From: Eubacterium sp. CAG:251
GTDB taxonomy: Bacteria > Bacillota > Clostridia > Oscillospirales > Acutalibacteraceae
Direction of reading: 5' to 3'
Length of the DNA: 64,000 nt
Assembly: GCA_000436835.1 (NCBI GenBank)
Contig: FR889155.1
Location: 33,051-97,050 of the forward strand
The position numbers and the translations under genes are program-made. The notes under the pieces were generated by a model. The model ran no database searches. It worked only from the letters and a program-made list of their open reading frames with translations, and was not told the DNA's origin. Below are positions 1 to 10,400 of this stretch, in pieces (position 1 is the first letter of the stretch; every line of letters starts with the position of its first letter).

Positions 1-34
1 TGGCGGCAGCCATAACTATGTGGGAGATGCAAAG

Positions 35-1297
35 ATGAGTGAAAATGCAAGGTATTGGATTTGGCTTCAAAACGCTCTTGGATACGGCGCTAAAATAAAA
101 AGCATAATTGATGAATATAAAAGTGCAAAACTTCTTTATGAGCTTGGTGAAAGCGAATGGAAAATGAGCACGGTTTTATCTAAACGTCAGGTTGAAAAGT
201 TGATAATGACTGATGTTGGAGAGTCAGATGAAATAATTGATTGCTGCTCAAAAAACGGTTATAAGATAATTGATTTTGACGATAAAGCTTATCCAAAAAG
301 ACTTAAGGAGATAATTAATCCGCCAGCCGTTTTGTATGTTGACGGAAAGCTACCCGATATTGATAATCTTGTTTGCATCGGTATGGTAGGCACAAGAAAG
401 GCAAGTGAATATGCAATCAAAGCGGCGCACATTATGGCTAAGGGTATTACCGAGGCAGGTGCTCTCGTTGTAAGCGGCGGAGCCTTGGGAATTGATACAT
501 ATTCTCATTTAGGCGCTCTTGCCTGCGGCGGAAAAACAGTTGCCGTTTTGGGAAACGGGCTTGGTAATAATTATTTAAAGGCTAACGAAGGCTTAAGAAA
601 TATGATAAAGCAAAACGGTGCACTTGTTACTGAGTATCAGCCCAATGTTCCGGCTAACAGAACTTCTTTTCCTATGCGCAACCGTATTATAAGCGGTTTG
701 AGCTTAGGAATTTTGGTGGTTGAGGCAGGTGTTAAAAGCGGCAGCCTTATTACCGCAAATCTTGCGATTGAGCAAAACCGTGATGTTTATGCCGTTCCCG
801 CTTCTATATTTTCAAGCGATTTTTCAGGTACAAATAAACTTATAAGCGACGGCGCAAGGCTTGCAATCAATCCCGTTAACGTTGTTGAGGCTTATGAAAA
901 TGATTATCCGACTCTTGATTTATCTAAAATAAGGACTGCTAATGAAATAGTCCTTGATAACTCGGAAAAAACGCTTGATACCTCTATTGTTAAGAAAAAA
1001 TCGGCTAAGGAGCTTAATGTTAAGCCAACGCCTGAAAATAATTTGATTGATAAAAAATACTCCTTTGAAAATCTTGAAAAAGGAAGAGAAAACAGAAGAA
1101 AAATTGACGAAAATGTATGGTCGCTTGAAGGAAACAACAAAATCGTTTATGACTGCATAGGCGAGGAGTTCACTCAGGTTGATGATATAATCGAGAAATC
1201 GGGTTTAACTGCTTCGCAGGTTCTTGTAGCTTTAACATTTCTCGAGCTTAAAAAAGTGATAATAAGTGCCTCAGGTAAGAGGTTTAAAAAATCCTGA
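35..1297 (+). CDS. dprA: DNA-processing protein DprA
   Basis: DprA (Smf) is a cytosolic single-strand DNA binding protein that loads RecA on incoming DNA during natural transformation. The 420-residue product has the Rossmann-like DprA core, seen as GMVGTRKAS near residue 116, SGGALGIDTYSH, and GSLITANLAIEQ followed by VYAVP. A winged-helix DprA C-terminal domain covers about residues 355-415. I chose the ATG at 35 because GGGAGA lies 7 bases upstream; an in-frame GTG at 20 is the alternative. The ATG overlaps a TGA at 36-38 that closes a frame open from the window edge, so an upstream gene may be translationally coupled, but I cannot name it. topA follows after 13 bases, the usual Firmicute order. 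Identification is firm; active competence is not shown by this gene alone. Confidence 0.96.
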   Translation: MSENARYWIWLQNALGYGAKIKSIIDEYKSAKLLYELGESEWKMSTVLSKRQVEKLIMTDVGESDEIIDCCSKNGYKIIDFDDKAYPKRLKEIINPPAVLYVDGKLPDIDNLVCIGMVGTRKASEYAIKAAHIMAKGITEAGALVVSGGALGIDTYSHLGALACGGKTVAVLGNGLGNNYLKANEGLRNMIKQNGALVTEYQPNVPANRTSFPMRNRIISGLSLGILVVEAGVKSGSLITANLAIEQNRDVYAVPASIFSSDFSGTNKLISDGARLAINPVNVVEAYENDYPTLDLSKIRTANEIVLDNSEKTLDTSIVKKKSAKELNVKPTPENNLIDKKYSFENLEKGRENRRKIDENVWSLEGNNKIVYDCIGEEFTQVDDIIEKSGLTASQVLVALTFLELKKVIISASGKRFKKS

Positions 1298-1310
1298 AAG
1301 GAAACAGAAT

Positions 1311-3410
1311 ATGTCTAAATTAGTAATTGTGGAGTCACCTGCAAAGGCAAAAAATATTAAAGGCTATCTCGGAAGAGGTTATGACGTTATTGCCTCAATG
1401 GGCCACGTCAGGGATTTGCCGGCAGCAAGGCTCAGTGTTGATATTGCAAATGACTTTGAACCGAAATATGCGGTAATAAAAGGAAAGGAAAACTTCGTTA
1501 AAGACCTTAAGAAAAAGGCTGACAATGCGGACTATGTTTATCTCGCAACCGACCCCGACCGTGAGGGAGAAGCTATTTCTTGGCATCTTGCCACTCTTTT
1601 GGGTCTTGACCTTAAGGATAAAAACAGAGTTACGTTTAATGAGATTACAAAAAACGGAGTAAAAAACGGAATGGATGCGCCACGTCAAATTGATATTGAT
1701 TTGGTTGACGCTCAGCAGGCAAGGCGTATTCTTGACCGACTTATCGGCTATAAGCTTTCGCCGTTTATTTCTCAAAAAATCAGAAGAGGTCTTTCGGCAG
1801 GCCGTGTTCAGTCAGTCGCTCTCAGATTGATTGTTGACAGGGAAAATGAAATTCGTGCATTTAAGGCTGAGGAATATTGGTCGATTGATGCTAAGTTTAC
1901 AAATCCGCCGGAAAGAAAGGTGTTTTCAGCTTCTCTTTCAACTAAAAACGGTGAAAAAATCAAGATTGAAAATAAAGAGCAAAGTGACAGCGTTCTTTCT
2001 GACCTTGACGGCGAAAGTTATGTTGTAAAGGGAGTTAAAAAGGGCAGCAGAAAGAAAAACCCTACTCCTCCTTTTATCACGTCAACTCTTCAGCAGGAGG
2101 CTTCGAGACGTCTTTCATTCCAAGCAAGGAGAACTATGAAGGCGGCGCAGGAACTTTACGAAGGCGTTGAGGCAGGAGAACTCGGCACAGTCGGTCTTAT
2201 CACTTATATGAGAACAGACTCGCTTCGTATATCTGAAGAAGCAAGAGCAGCCGGTAATGAATTTATTACAGAGACATACGGTGAAAAGTATCTCCCTAAA
2301 AAGCCGAGATATTTTAAATCAAAGAGTAATATTCAAGACGGTCACGAGGCTATCAGACCGTCAATGCCAAAGGTTACACCTGAGCAGGTTAAGCCATATC
2401 TTACAAGCGACCAATATAAAATTTATAAACTTGTTTGGGAAAGATTTATTGCATCTCTTATGGAATCCTGTATGCAGGAAACTATGAAAATCGAGATTGA
2501 GGCAGGGGAATATATCTTCACCGCCACAGGTTATACAGTTAAGTTTGACGGCTTTACAAAGCTTTACGAGGAAAAGGTTGACGATGAAAAGAACGACAGC
2601 GCATCTCCTCTCCCGGCTCTTAAGGAAGGCGACGAACTTAAGCTTAAGAGTATTTTGGGCAATCAGCACTTTACTCAGCCGCCTGCAAGATATACCGAAG
2701 CTTCCCTTACTAAAGCACTTGAGGAAAACGGCGTCGGCAGACCGTCAACTTATGTTACCATCACCTCAACTATTCTCAACCGTGAATATGTTAAGCGTGA
2801 GGGCAAGCAGTTTGTGCCGACTGAACTCGGCGAGGCTGTAACAAATCTTCTTAAAGATAAAATGCCTAATATTGTTAATGTTAAATACACTTCCAAAATG
2901 GAGGCTGACCTTGATAAAATCGATTCCGGCGAAAAAAATTATAAGGATATGATTCGCCTTTATTATGATGATTTTGAAAAACCTCTTGAAAAAGCTAAAG
3001 AGGAAATGCAGGGCGTTAAAATTAAGCTTAAGGAAGAAGAAACAGACGAAATTTGCGAAAAGTGCGGCAGAAATATGGTTGTCAAAGTCGGCAGATTCGG
3101 TAAATTTCTTGCTTGCCCCGGCTATCCGGAATGTAAAAATACAAAGCCGCTTATTTTCAGGACTAAGGCTAAGTGCCCTGAATGCGGCGGCGACGTAATT
3201 GAGAAAAAAACCAAGAGAGGCTCGTCATTCTACGGTTGTTCAAATTATCCTAAGTGTAATTTTATGACTTGGGACGCACCGAGCGACGAAGTTTGCCCTC
3301 GTTGCGGCAAGTCGCTCTTTAAACGCAAGGGCAATGTGCTTTATTGTCCCGATACAGAGGGCTGCGGTTTTACAAAGCCGGCTCCGAGAAAAAAGAAAAC
3401 AGAAGAATAA
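1311..3410 (+). CDS. topA: DNA topoisomerase I (type IA)
   Basis: Type IA topoisomerase, 699 residues, relaxing negative supercoils by passing a strand through a transient single-strand break. The Toprim domain starts at residue 1 (SKLVIVESPAKAKNI) with the acidic DPDREGEA motif near residue 81. The active-site tyrosine is Tyr299 in GLITYMRTDS. Three four-cysteine zinc ribbons fill the C-terminus from about residue 580 (CEKCG, CPECGG, CPRCGK). The open frame extends upstream to 1266, but the ATG at 1311 has GAAAGGAAA before it and begins exactly at the conserved N-terminus. It lies 13 bases after dprA and 12 before trmFO, so the three are probably cotranscribed. Length and motifs are complete. 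Confidence 0.98.
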   Translation: MSKLVIVESPAKAKNIKGYLGRGYDVIASMGHVRDLPAARLSVDIANDFEPKYAVIKGKENFVKDLKKKADNADYVYLATDPDREGEAISWHLATLLGLDLKDKNRVTFNEITKNGVKNGMDAPRQIDIDLVDAQQARRILDRLIGYKLSPFISQKIRRGLSAGRVQSVALRLIVDRENEIRAFKAEEYWSIDAKFTNPPERKVFSASLSTKNGEKIKIENKEQSDSVLSDLDGESYVVKGVKKGSRKKNPTPPFITSTLQQEASRRLSFQARRTMKAAQELYEGVEAGELGTVGLITYMRTDSLRISEEARAAGNEFITETYGEKYLPKKPRYFKSKSNIQDGHEAIRPSMPKVTPEQVKPYLTSDQYKIYKLVWERFIASLMESCMQETMKIEIEAGEYIFTATGYTVKFDGFTKLYEEKVDDEKNDSASPLPALKEGDELKLKSILGNQHFTQPPARYTEASLTKALEENGVGRPSTYVTITSTILNREYVKREGKQFVPTELGEAVTNLLKDKMPNIVNVKYTSKMEADLDKIDSGEKNYKDMIRLYYDDFEKPLEKAKEEMQGVKIKLKEEETDEICEKCGRNMVVKVGRFGKFLACPGYPECKNTKPLIFRTKAKCPECGGDVIEKKTKRGSSFYGCSNYPKCNFMTWDAPSDEVCPRCGKSLFKRKGNVLYCPDTEGCGFTKPAPRKKKTEE

Positions 3411-3422
3411 ACGGTAATTTAT

Positions 3423-4721
3423 ATGAAATTTAAGGTTATCGGCGCAGGTCTTGCAGGTGTTGAGGCTGCGTGGCAGATTGCAAATAACGGATATAATGTT
3501 TCGCTTTATGAAATGAAGCCGATTAAAAAGAGTGAGGCGCATAAGTCGGACTTGTTTTGTGAACTTGTGTGTTCAAATTCACTTAAGGCCTCACGTATTG
3601 AAAGCGCAGCAGGTCTTTTGAAAGAGGAAATGGCTCGTTTAGGCTCGCTTACGGTCCCGATTGCAAGGCAGTCGAGTGTTCCGGCAGGCGGCGCTTTGGC
3701 AGTTGACAGGGATATTTTCTCAAAAAGCGTGACTGAAAAAATCAAATCTCACCCCAATATTGAGGTGATTAATGAAATAGTTGAGGATTTAGAACTTGAC
3801 GACGATACAATAACAATTGTTGCAACGGGTCCGTTGACAGACGGCGCTCTTGCAAAAAGTATCAGCAATATTACAGGTGAGTATCTCTCGTTTTATGATG
3901 CCGCCGCTCCGATTGTTACTGCAGAGAGTGTTGATATGTCTAAGGCATTCGGTGCTTCACGTTATGAGCGTGGCGGTGACGATGATTATATCAATTGCCC
4001 GTTCAATAAGGCAGAGTATGAGTCTTTTATTAATGAACTTGTTAATGCCGAGAGTGCAATTGTTCACGATTTTGACGTCTATGAGGGCTGTATGCCGATT
4101 GAAAAACTTGCTAAAAGAGGGCTTGACGCTCCTCGTTTCGGCCCTATGAAACCTGTCGGTTTGGTCGACCCGAACACAGGGCACAGACCTTGGGCTTGTG
4201 TTCAGTTAAGACGTGAAAATTCAAAGGGTACAATGTTTAATCTTGTGGGTTTTCAAACCAATTTGAAGTTCGGCGAGCAAAAACGTGTTTTCTCTATGAT
4301 TCCGGGGCTTGAAAATGCTCAGTTTGTGCGCTACGGTGTTATGCATAGAAATTCGTTTTTGAATTCACCAAAGCTTCTTAATAACGATTTTTCATTTAGA
4401 AATAAAAACAACCTTTTCTTTGCAGGTCAAATCACGGGAGTTGAGGGATATATGGAAAGTGCGGCAAGCGGAATTATGGCAGGTATCAATGCCGTAAGAA
4501 GAGCGCAGGGTAAAGAGCCGTTCACCCTCTCTGATGTTACTATGATAGGCGCTTTGAGCGATTATATCAGTGACGAAAGCGTTAAGAATTTTCAGCCTAT
4601 GGGTGCTAACTTCGGTGTGCTGCCTGCAATAGAGCCGAAAATTAAGGATAAAAAAGAGCGCTATGCCGCTATGGCGCAAAGAGCGCTTGCAAGCCTTGAA
4701 GAAAGTATGAAAACCTTATAG
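3423..4721 (+). CDS. trmFO: Methylenetetrahydrofolate-tRNA-(uracil-54-C5)-methyltransferase TrmFO
   Basis: Flavoprotein that makes ribothymidine at position 54 of tRNA, using methylenetetrahydrofolate as carbon donor and FADH2 as reductant; it replaces the SAM-dependent TrmA in many Firmicutes. The 432-residue product opens with a dinucleotide-binding GAGLAGVEAA loop, then the family segment with LFCELVCSNSLKA, whose Cys residues include the catalytic ones known in TrmFO. FAGQITGVEGYMESAASG near residue 340 is the GidA-like C-terminal signature. It follows topA closely, as in many Clostridia and Bacilli. Nothing is unusual in length or motifs. Confidence 0.97.
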   Translation: MKFKVIGAGLAGVEAAWQIANNGYNVSLYEMKPIKKSEAHKSDLFCELVCSNSLKASRIESAAGLLKEEMARLGSLTVPIARQSSVPAGGALAVDRDIFSKSVTEKIKSHPNIEVINEIVEDLELDDDTITIVATGPLTDGALAKSISNITGEYLSFYDAAAPIVTAESVDMSKAFGASRYERGGDDDYINCPFNKAEYESFINELVNAESAIVHDFDVYEGCMPIEKLAKRGLDAPRFGPMKPVGLVDPNTGHRPWACVQLRRENSKGTMFNLVGFQTNLKFGEQKRVFSMIPGLENAQFVRYGVMHRNSFLNSPKLLNNDFSFRNKNNLFFAGQITGVEGYMESAASGIMAGINAVRRAQGKEPFTLSDVTMIGALSDYISDESVKNFQPMGANFGVLPAIEPKIKDKKERYAAMAQRALASLEESMKTL

Positions 4722-4756
4722 TTAAAATTAAGTTGGGAAAGGGTGCAATATTTGCC

Positions 4757-5764
4757 ATGCAAAAAAGAATAATTATTGATGCTATGGGTGGGGATAATGC
4801 TCCGCTTGAGATACTTAAGGGTACCTATCTTGCTCAAAAAGAATACGGAATTGCTCCCGTACTTGTCGGAAATGATAAAGAAATACAAAAATGCATTAAG
4901 GATAATAATATTGCACTTGAAAATGTGAAAATTGTTAATTCAAATTCAGTTATCACAATGCATGACGATGCAAAGGCAGTACTTAAAGAAAAGGCAGACT
5001 CATCAATGGGTATCGGCTTTAAACTTTTGAATGAAGGTGAAGGCGACGCTTTTGTGAGTGCGGGAAATACAGGTTGCGTAACAGTAGGCTCAACACTTAT
5101 CACTAAAAGAATTAAAGGTGTTAAAAGACCTGCAATCGCATCTGTTATGCCAAGTGCAAAAAAGCCTTTTCTTCTTATGGACTGTGGTGCAAATGCCGAG
5201 TGCAGAGCTGAATTTTTATATCAGTTTGGCAAAATGGGAAGCCTTTATATGCAAAAAATTATGAAAGTCGAAAACCCAAGGGTTGCGCTTGCAAATAACG
5301 GCGAAGAGAACACAAAGGGTACTTCGACCGTTAAAGAAGCTTATAAACTTATGCAAAATGCACCTTACAATTTTGTAGGTAATATTGAGGGTAGGCAAAT
5401 TCCGTTCGGTGACGCAGACGTTGTTGTTGCCGACGGGTTTACAGGTAATCTTATTCTTAAAACTTATGAGGGCGTTGCAAAAGTTTTGATGAATGGTATT
5501 AAGAACGCTTTTATGAAAAATACGCTTTCTAAAATCTCATATCTCGGCGTTAAATCAGGTATTGACGATATGAAAAAGCAGTTTGATTATAAGGAATACG
5601 GCGGCGCCGTTATGCTTGGTGTTAAAAAGCCTGTAATTAAGTCTCACGGCTCGGCAGATGCACGTACATTTAAAAACGCAATCAAGCAGGCAATTTGGTT
5701 TTTGGATAACAATTTGATTAGTTCAATTGAAAATGAATTTTCAATAAATACGCAAGAGGAATAA
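4757..5764 (+). CDS. plsX: Phosphate acyltransferase PlsX
   Basis: Converts acyl-ACP and phosphate to acyl-phosphate, the donor for PlsY in phosphatidic acid synthesis, as a peripheral membrane enzyme. The 335-residue protein starts RIIIDAMGGDNAP, carries FVSAGNTG near residue 95, GVKRPAIA, and LMDCGANAE, all hallmarks of PlsX. The frame is open from a TTG at 4733, but the ATG at 4757 matches the family N-terminus. Upstream AAAGGG is rather far (about 13 bases), so initiation could be weak. rnc follows after two bases. In many Firmicutes fabD, fabG or acpP lie between plsX and rnc; none is present here, so acyl carrier protein must be encoded elsewhere. Confidence 0.97.
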   Translation: MQKRIIIDAMGGDNAPLEILKGTYLAQKEYGIAPVLVGNDKEIQKCIKDNNIALENVKIVNSNSVITMHDDAKAVLKEKADSSMGIGFKLLNEGEGDAFVSAGNTGCVTVGSTLITKRIKGVKRPAIASVMPSAKKPFLLMDCGANAECRAEFLYQFGKMGSLYMQKIMKVENPRVALANNGEENTKGTSTVKEAYKLMQNAPYNFVGNIEGRQIPFGDADVVVADGFTGNLILKTYEGVAKVLMNGIKNAFMKNTLSKISYLGVKSGIDDMKKQFDYKEYGGAVMLGVKKPVIKSHGSADARTFKNAIKQAIWFLDNNLISSIENEFSINTQEE

Positions 5765-5766
5765 AA

Positions 5767-6441
5767 ATGGCAACTATCGAAGATAAAATAGGATATAATT
5801 TCAAAAATAAGGCTTATCTTATGGAAGCTCTTACACATTCTTCCTTTGCAAACGAAAGGCATAATAAAATTAAGTGTAACGAGAGAATGGAATTTTTAGG
5901 TGACGCCGTGCTTTCTATCATTTCGGCTAACTATCTTTTTCATCGCTTTCCCGATATGCCTGAGGGCGATTTGTCAAAACTTCGTTCTTCTCTTGTCTGC
6001 ACTCAGTCACTTTCGGATTTTGCAAGGCAGATATCACTCGGTAACTTCCTATTTTTAGGCAAGGGAGAGTCAAACACGGGCGGTGCTGACAGACCGTCGA
6101 TTTTGGAAAATGCATTTGAAGCGCTTATTGCCGCTATATATCTTGACGGCGGAATGGAAAATGCGGAAAAATTTGTACTTCATTTTCTTGCTCCTGCTGT
6201 TGAAACCCATCATATCAATTTTAAGGATTATAAAACAACTTTGCAGGAAATAGTTCAGCAAAACCCCGATGAAAATGTAAATTACGTTCTCGTCGGCGAA
6301 AGCGGACCTGACCATAATAAAACATTTGAGGTTGAAGTTCACCTTAATTCAAACGTTATCGGCAAAGGCAAGGGTGGAAGTAAAAAAAGTGCAGAACAGG
6401 CTGCGGCAAGAGAGGCACTTAAATTAATGGGTGTAATATGA
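5767..6441 (+). CDS. rnc: Ribonuclease III
   Basis: Double-strand-specific endoribonuclease for rRNA and mRNA processing. The 224-residue product has the catalytic signature ERMEFLGDAVLS near residue 40, a second acidic site in ENAFEALIAAIYLDGG near 115, and a C-terminal double-stranded RNA-binding domain from about residue 155, ending KKSAEQAAAREALKLM. Full length for the family. It starts two bases after plsX and its end overlaps the next radical SAM gene by four bases (ATGA), so plsX, rnc, the radical SAM gene and smc are probably one transcriptional unit. Confidence 0.98.
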   Translation: MATIEDKIGYNFKNKAYLMEALTHSSFANERHNKIKCNERMEFLGDAVLSIISANYLFHRFPDMPEGDLSKLRSSLVCTQSLSDFARQISLGNFLFLGKGESNTGGADRPSILENAFEALIAAIYLDGGMENAEKFVLHFLAPAVETHHINFKDYKTTLQEIVQQNPDENVNYVLVGESGPDHNKTFEVEVHLNSNVIGKGKGGSKKSAEQAAAREALKLMGVI

Positions 6442-7409
6442 AAAAAGGTAATATAAGTATTTTTGTTCCTCATTTAGGCTGCCCGTGTCAGTGTTCGTTT
6501 TGCAATCAAAAAACAATAACGGGGCAGGCAAATCAGCCCACACCGCAGGACGTTGACAAGGCAGTTAAAACGGCGCTTAAGTCAAAAGGCTTTGATTATG
6601 AAATCGCCTTTTTCGGCGGCTCATTTACTGCGATTGACAGAGAGTATATGATTTCTCTTTTGAAAGCGGCAAATAAATATATAAAATCAAATGAGGTAAA
6701 GGGTATAAGAATTTCTACCCGTCCCGACTGCATTGATGAAGAAATTTTGGATTTACTCAAAGAGTACGGAGTTACAAGTATTGAACTTGGTGCGCAGAGT
6801 ATGGACGATGAGGTGCTTTTGGCTAACAGGCGAGGTCATACGGCAAAAGACGTTGAAAATGCGTCAGAGCTTATTAAGTCATACGGTTTTGAGCTTGGGC
6901 TTCAAATGATGACGGGTCTTTATAAGGACAGCGAAGAAAAAGCTATTAAAACGGCTGAAAAAATAATTGCGCTATCGCCCCAAACCGTAAGGATTTATCC
7001 TACTGTTGTATTAAAAGGTACATATCTTGCAGACCTTTATTTAAGCGGTGAATATAAGCCGCTCAACGCTGACGAATCGGCGCAGCTTTGCGCAAAACTT
7101 GTTTTGCTTTTTGAAAAGAATAATATAAAAATCATTCGTTTGGGGCTTCATTCAAGCGAGGATATTAAGAAAAATATGCTTGCAGGCGGTTTTCACGACA
7201 GCTTCGGCGAGCTTGTAAAGTCAAGAATTATGGTTGATAAAATTCTTGCGCTTCCTCCGGCTGATTATGAGGTGGCAGTTAATTCAAAGTCGCTTTCAAA
7301 GCTGAAAGGAAATAAAAAATCAAATATCTATCTTCTTATCGAGAGAGGATATAATATAAAAATTGTTATCGACAACAGTCTTGATGTTGATGAATTGGAG
7401 ATAAAATAA
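6438..7409 (+). CDS. Radical SAM protein of the rnc-smc neighbourhood
   Basis: A 323-residue radical SAM enzyme. The [4Fe-4S]-binding Cys-x3-Cys-x2-Cys is visible as CPCQCSFC near residue 16, with an Elp3-like continuation NQKTITG. FFGGSFTAIDRE and RISTRPDCID match the SAM-binding GGE-like and beta-strand segments of that family. It lacks the C-terminal GNAT acetyltransferase domain of true Elp3, so it is a truncated or related form. Genes of this type commonly sit between rnc and smc in Clostridia; their substrate is not known to me. It overlaps both rnc and smc (ATGA and one-base junctions), implying translational coupling. Family call firm, function unknown. Confidence 0.85.
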   Translation: MKKGNISIFVPHLGCPCQCSFCNQKTITGQANQPTPQDVDKAVKTALKSKGFDYEIAFFGGSFTAIDREYMISLLKAANKYIKSNEVKGIRISTRPDCIDEEILDLLKEYGVTSIELGAQSMDDEVLLANRRGHTAKDVENASELIKSYGFELGLQMMTGLYKDSEEKAIKTAEKIIALSPQTVRIYPTVVLKGTYLADLYLSGEYKPLNADESAQLCAKLVLLFEKNNIKIIRLGLHSSEDIKKNMLAGGFHDSFGELVKSRIMVDKILALPPADYEVAVNSKSLSKLKGNKKSNIYLLIERGYNIKIVIDNSLDVDELEIK

Positions 7410-10400
7410 TGGTATTAAAATCACTTGAAATACAAGGTTTTAAGTCTTTTCCGGACAGGACAACGCTTAATTTCGGCAAGGGTATTACCGCAGTTGTCGG
7501 CCCTAACGGTTCGGGCAAAAGTAATATTTCCGACGCAGTTCGTTGGGTTTTGGGCGAGACAAGTTCTAAATCTCTTCGTGGCTCAAAAATGGAGGATGTT
7601 ATCTTCAGCGGTACTTCTGCACGTAAGGCTTTGGGCTTTGCTCAGGTCCAGCTTACTCTTGACAATACCGACCAAACGCTTAAAGATAAGGGCGAGGTTG
7701 TAACCGTTTCAAGAAGATATTATCGTTCGGGTGAAAGTGAATATAAAATTGACGGCGAAATCGTAAGAGCAAGGGATATAAGAGAACTGTTTATGGATAC
7801 TGGACTCGGTTCAGACGGCTATTCAATGGTAGGTCAAGGTAAGATTGACTCAATCATTTCGCAAAAAAATGAGGACAGGCGTGAACTTTTTGAAGAAGCC
7901 GCAGGTATTTCCCTTTTTCGTCATAAAAGAAAAGACGCTACCCGCAGACTTGACCAAGCGCAGGAAAATTTAGTCAGGCTTCTTGATATTTTGGGCGAAC
8001 TTGAAAGCAGAGTTGAGCCGCTCAGAAAGCAGAGTGAAAAGGCGCAGAAGTTTATCACTCTTTCCGATGAGAAAAAAACGCTTGAAATAGGTGTATGGGT
8101 AAATAAGATTAACCGCTTTACCAATGATTTAAGAGAGCAGGAGCATAAAATTGACGCTGCCAACGCATCCTATGACGTTTGCGAAAAGGAACTTAAAGAG
8201 ATTGAACAGGAGATTGAAGAAATAGCGCAAAAGACTGTTTCAATCAATACCCAAATCGAGCAAATCAGAGCAGGCTCAAAGGCTTATGAGGAGCAGGCGC
8301 TTCGCAAAGACGGCGAGGCTTCCGTTTTAGAAACTACTTTAAATCATAATAACGAAACTATTGAAAGACTTAAAAACGATATCGGCGATGTTGATAGCAC
8401 CAATCTTTCTATTGATGCTCAGATAGAGGAAAAAGAGCAGTTTATCTCAAAAAGCGTTAAGGAAATTGAGGAAAAGAAAGCTGAGCTTAAAAGTGTTACG
8501 GATGAGATGAATAATCTTCTTTCATCTAATGAAGAATTTTCAAAACTTACTGTTGAACTTAATCAAAAAATCACTTCTCTTACTTTGAAACTTTCCGACT
8601 GCCGTGTTAAATGTTCTCAGGCGCTCACTTCTTCTCAGGAAATCAAGTCAAGGCAGAGCGTTGTTGATTCATCAATTGAAAAAAGCCGTGAGGAGCTTGA
8701 AAAGTTTAAAGAGCTTAAAGCAAAAAGTGATGAAAATTTAGAAAGTTTGCAATCACGTATTGATGAAAATAACAATTCAATGCAGGGCTATAAAATCAAG
8801 CTTGAAAATAAAAATGCCAATGCAGATAAGATTAAGGCAGAACTTGAAAAAGTAACTAACGAATATAACCAAAAGGTGCAAAGAGCTAAAATGCTTTTAG
8901 ACCTTGAAAAGAATATGGAAGGCTTTTCGGGTGCCGTTAAGGCGGTTATGCGTCAGGCACAGAATAAGGCACTTTCAGGTATTCACGGACCGCTTTCTCA
9001 ACTCATAACTGTTGATAATGAATACAGCGTGGCAGTTGAGGTTGCACTCGGTGCGGCAATGCAAAATATAGTTGTCGGCAATGAAGCAGATGCTAAGCGT
9101 GCAATTTATTATCTTAAAAATAACCGTGTCGGCAGGGCAACGTTTCTTCCCATTTCGGCAATCAAGCCGAGAAGCCTTGATGAAAGAGATCTTGACGATA
9201 ACTTGGGTTTTGTTGCAATTGCAAGCGACCTTGTTGATTGTAAAAACGAGTATAAAATTATTATCTCTAACCTTTTGGGCAGAGTTGTTATAGTTGAGGA
9301 TATGGACTCGGCTATAGGTATTTCAAAAAGATATTCAAACAGATTTAAGATTGTTACCGTTGACGGTCAGGTTATTAACCCTGGCGGTTCAATGACAGGC
9401 GGTTCGCAGTCAAAGGGCGCAGGTATCCTCTCTCGTGGTAATATGATTGACGAACTTAATAATGAAGCCAAAAAGCTTGAAAAGCAAGCTGAGGAAATCA
9501 AGGCTGAGTATAAAACAGCACTTGAGGAGGCTAACTTTGCACTTGCCGCTTTGCAGGGTGCGCAAGCTGATTTGCAGCAGGCTAAAGAAGAACTTATCAG
9601 GGCGCAGGGCGAGCATAAGCTTGTTGCTGAAAAGTATGACCTTTTATCCTCTCAACTTTCTGTTCTTGTTAATGAAAAGGACAGCGCTAAGCAGAGAATT
9701 GCAGAGTTTGAAAATGAGGCAAAATCCTGCGAGGTTGAAATCAAATCGATTGAAGATGAAATTTCAAAGACCGAAAGTGAACTTGAAAAGACCTCAGGCA
9801 ATGCAAGCGAGCTTAATGCAAAACGTGATGAGTATAGGGAAAAGAGCGAGAAAATCAATCTTGAACTTGTAACCCTTGCCAAGGATAACGAGGCGGCTAA
9901 GCTTTCGGTTGAAGAACTTAATTTCAGAAAAAATTCTCAGTCCGACAGAGTTAAAACGATTGAGGACGAGATTAAGTCAATTGAAGAGAAAAATCAAACG
10001 CTTCTTATCTCAATCAATGAAATTAAAGCGTCCGCCAATGACCTCAGGGTTAAGGCGGAGCAGTCCGATAAGGATGTAAGCGAGCAGATTAATCAAAGAA
10101 ATGAACTTGAAAAGCGCACAACAGAGCTTAGAGGCGAGGAAAAGATTAAAAATCAGGACAGAGAAAAGCTTTCGGGTTCTATTGTTCGTCTTGATGAAAG
10201 AAAAATTGCAATGAAAAAAGAGTATGATGAGCTTAACGATATGCTCTTTGAGCAATATGAGCTTACAAAGCACGAGGCAGAGGCGCTTGACATTCAAATT
10301 GATGATATGACGGCGGCTAAGCGCAGACTCCACGAGATTAAGGTTGCAATTAAGAGTCTTGGCTCAATCAACGTCGGTGCTATTGAGGAATATAAAGAGG

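Noticed and set aside
1..34. The end of an upstream gene such as comM
   Set aside because: A frame open from the edge ends at 38 and overlaps dprA, but eleven codons are too few to identify it.
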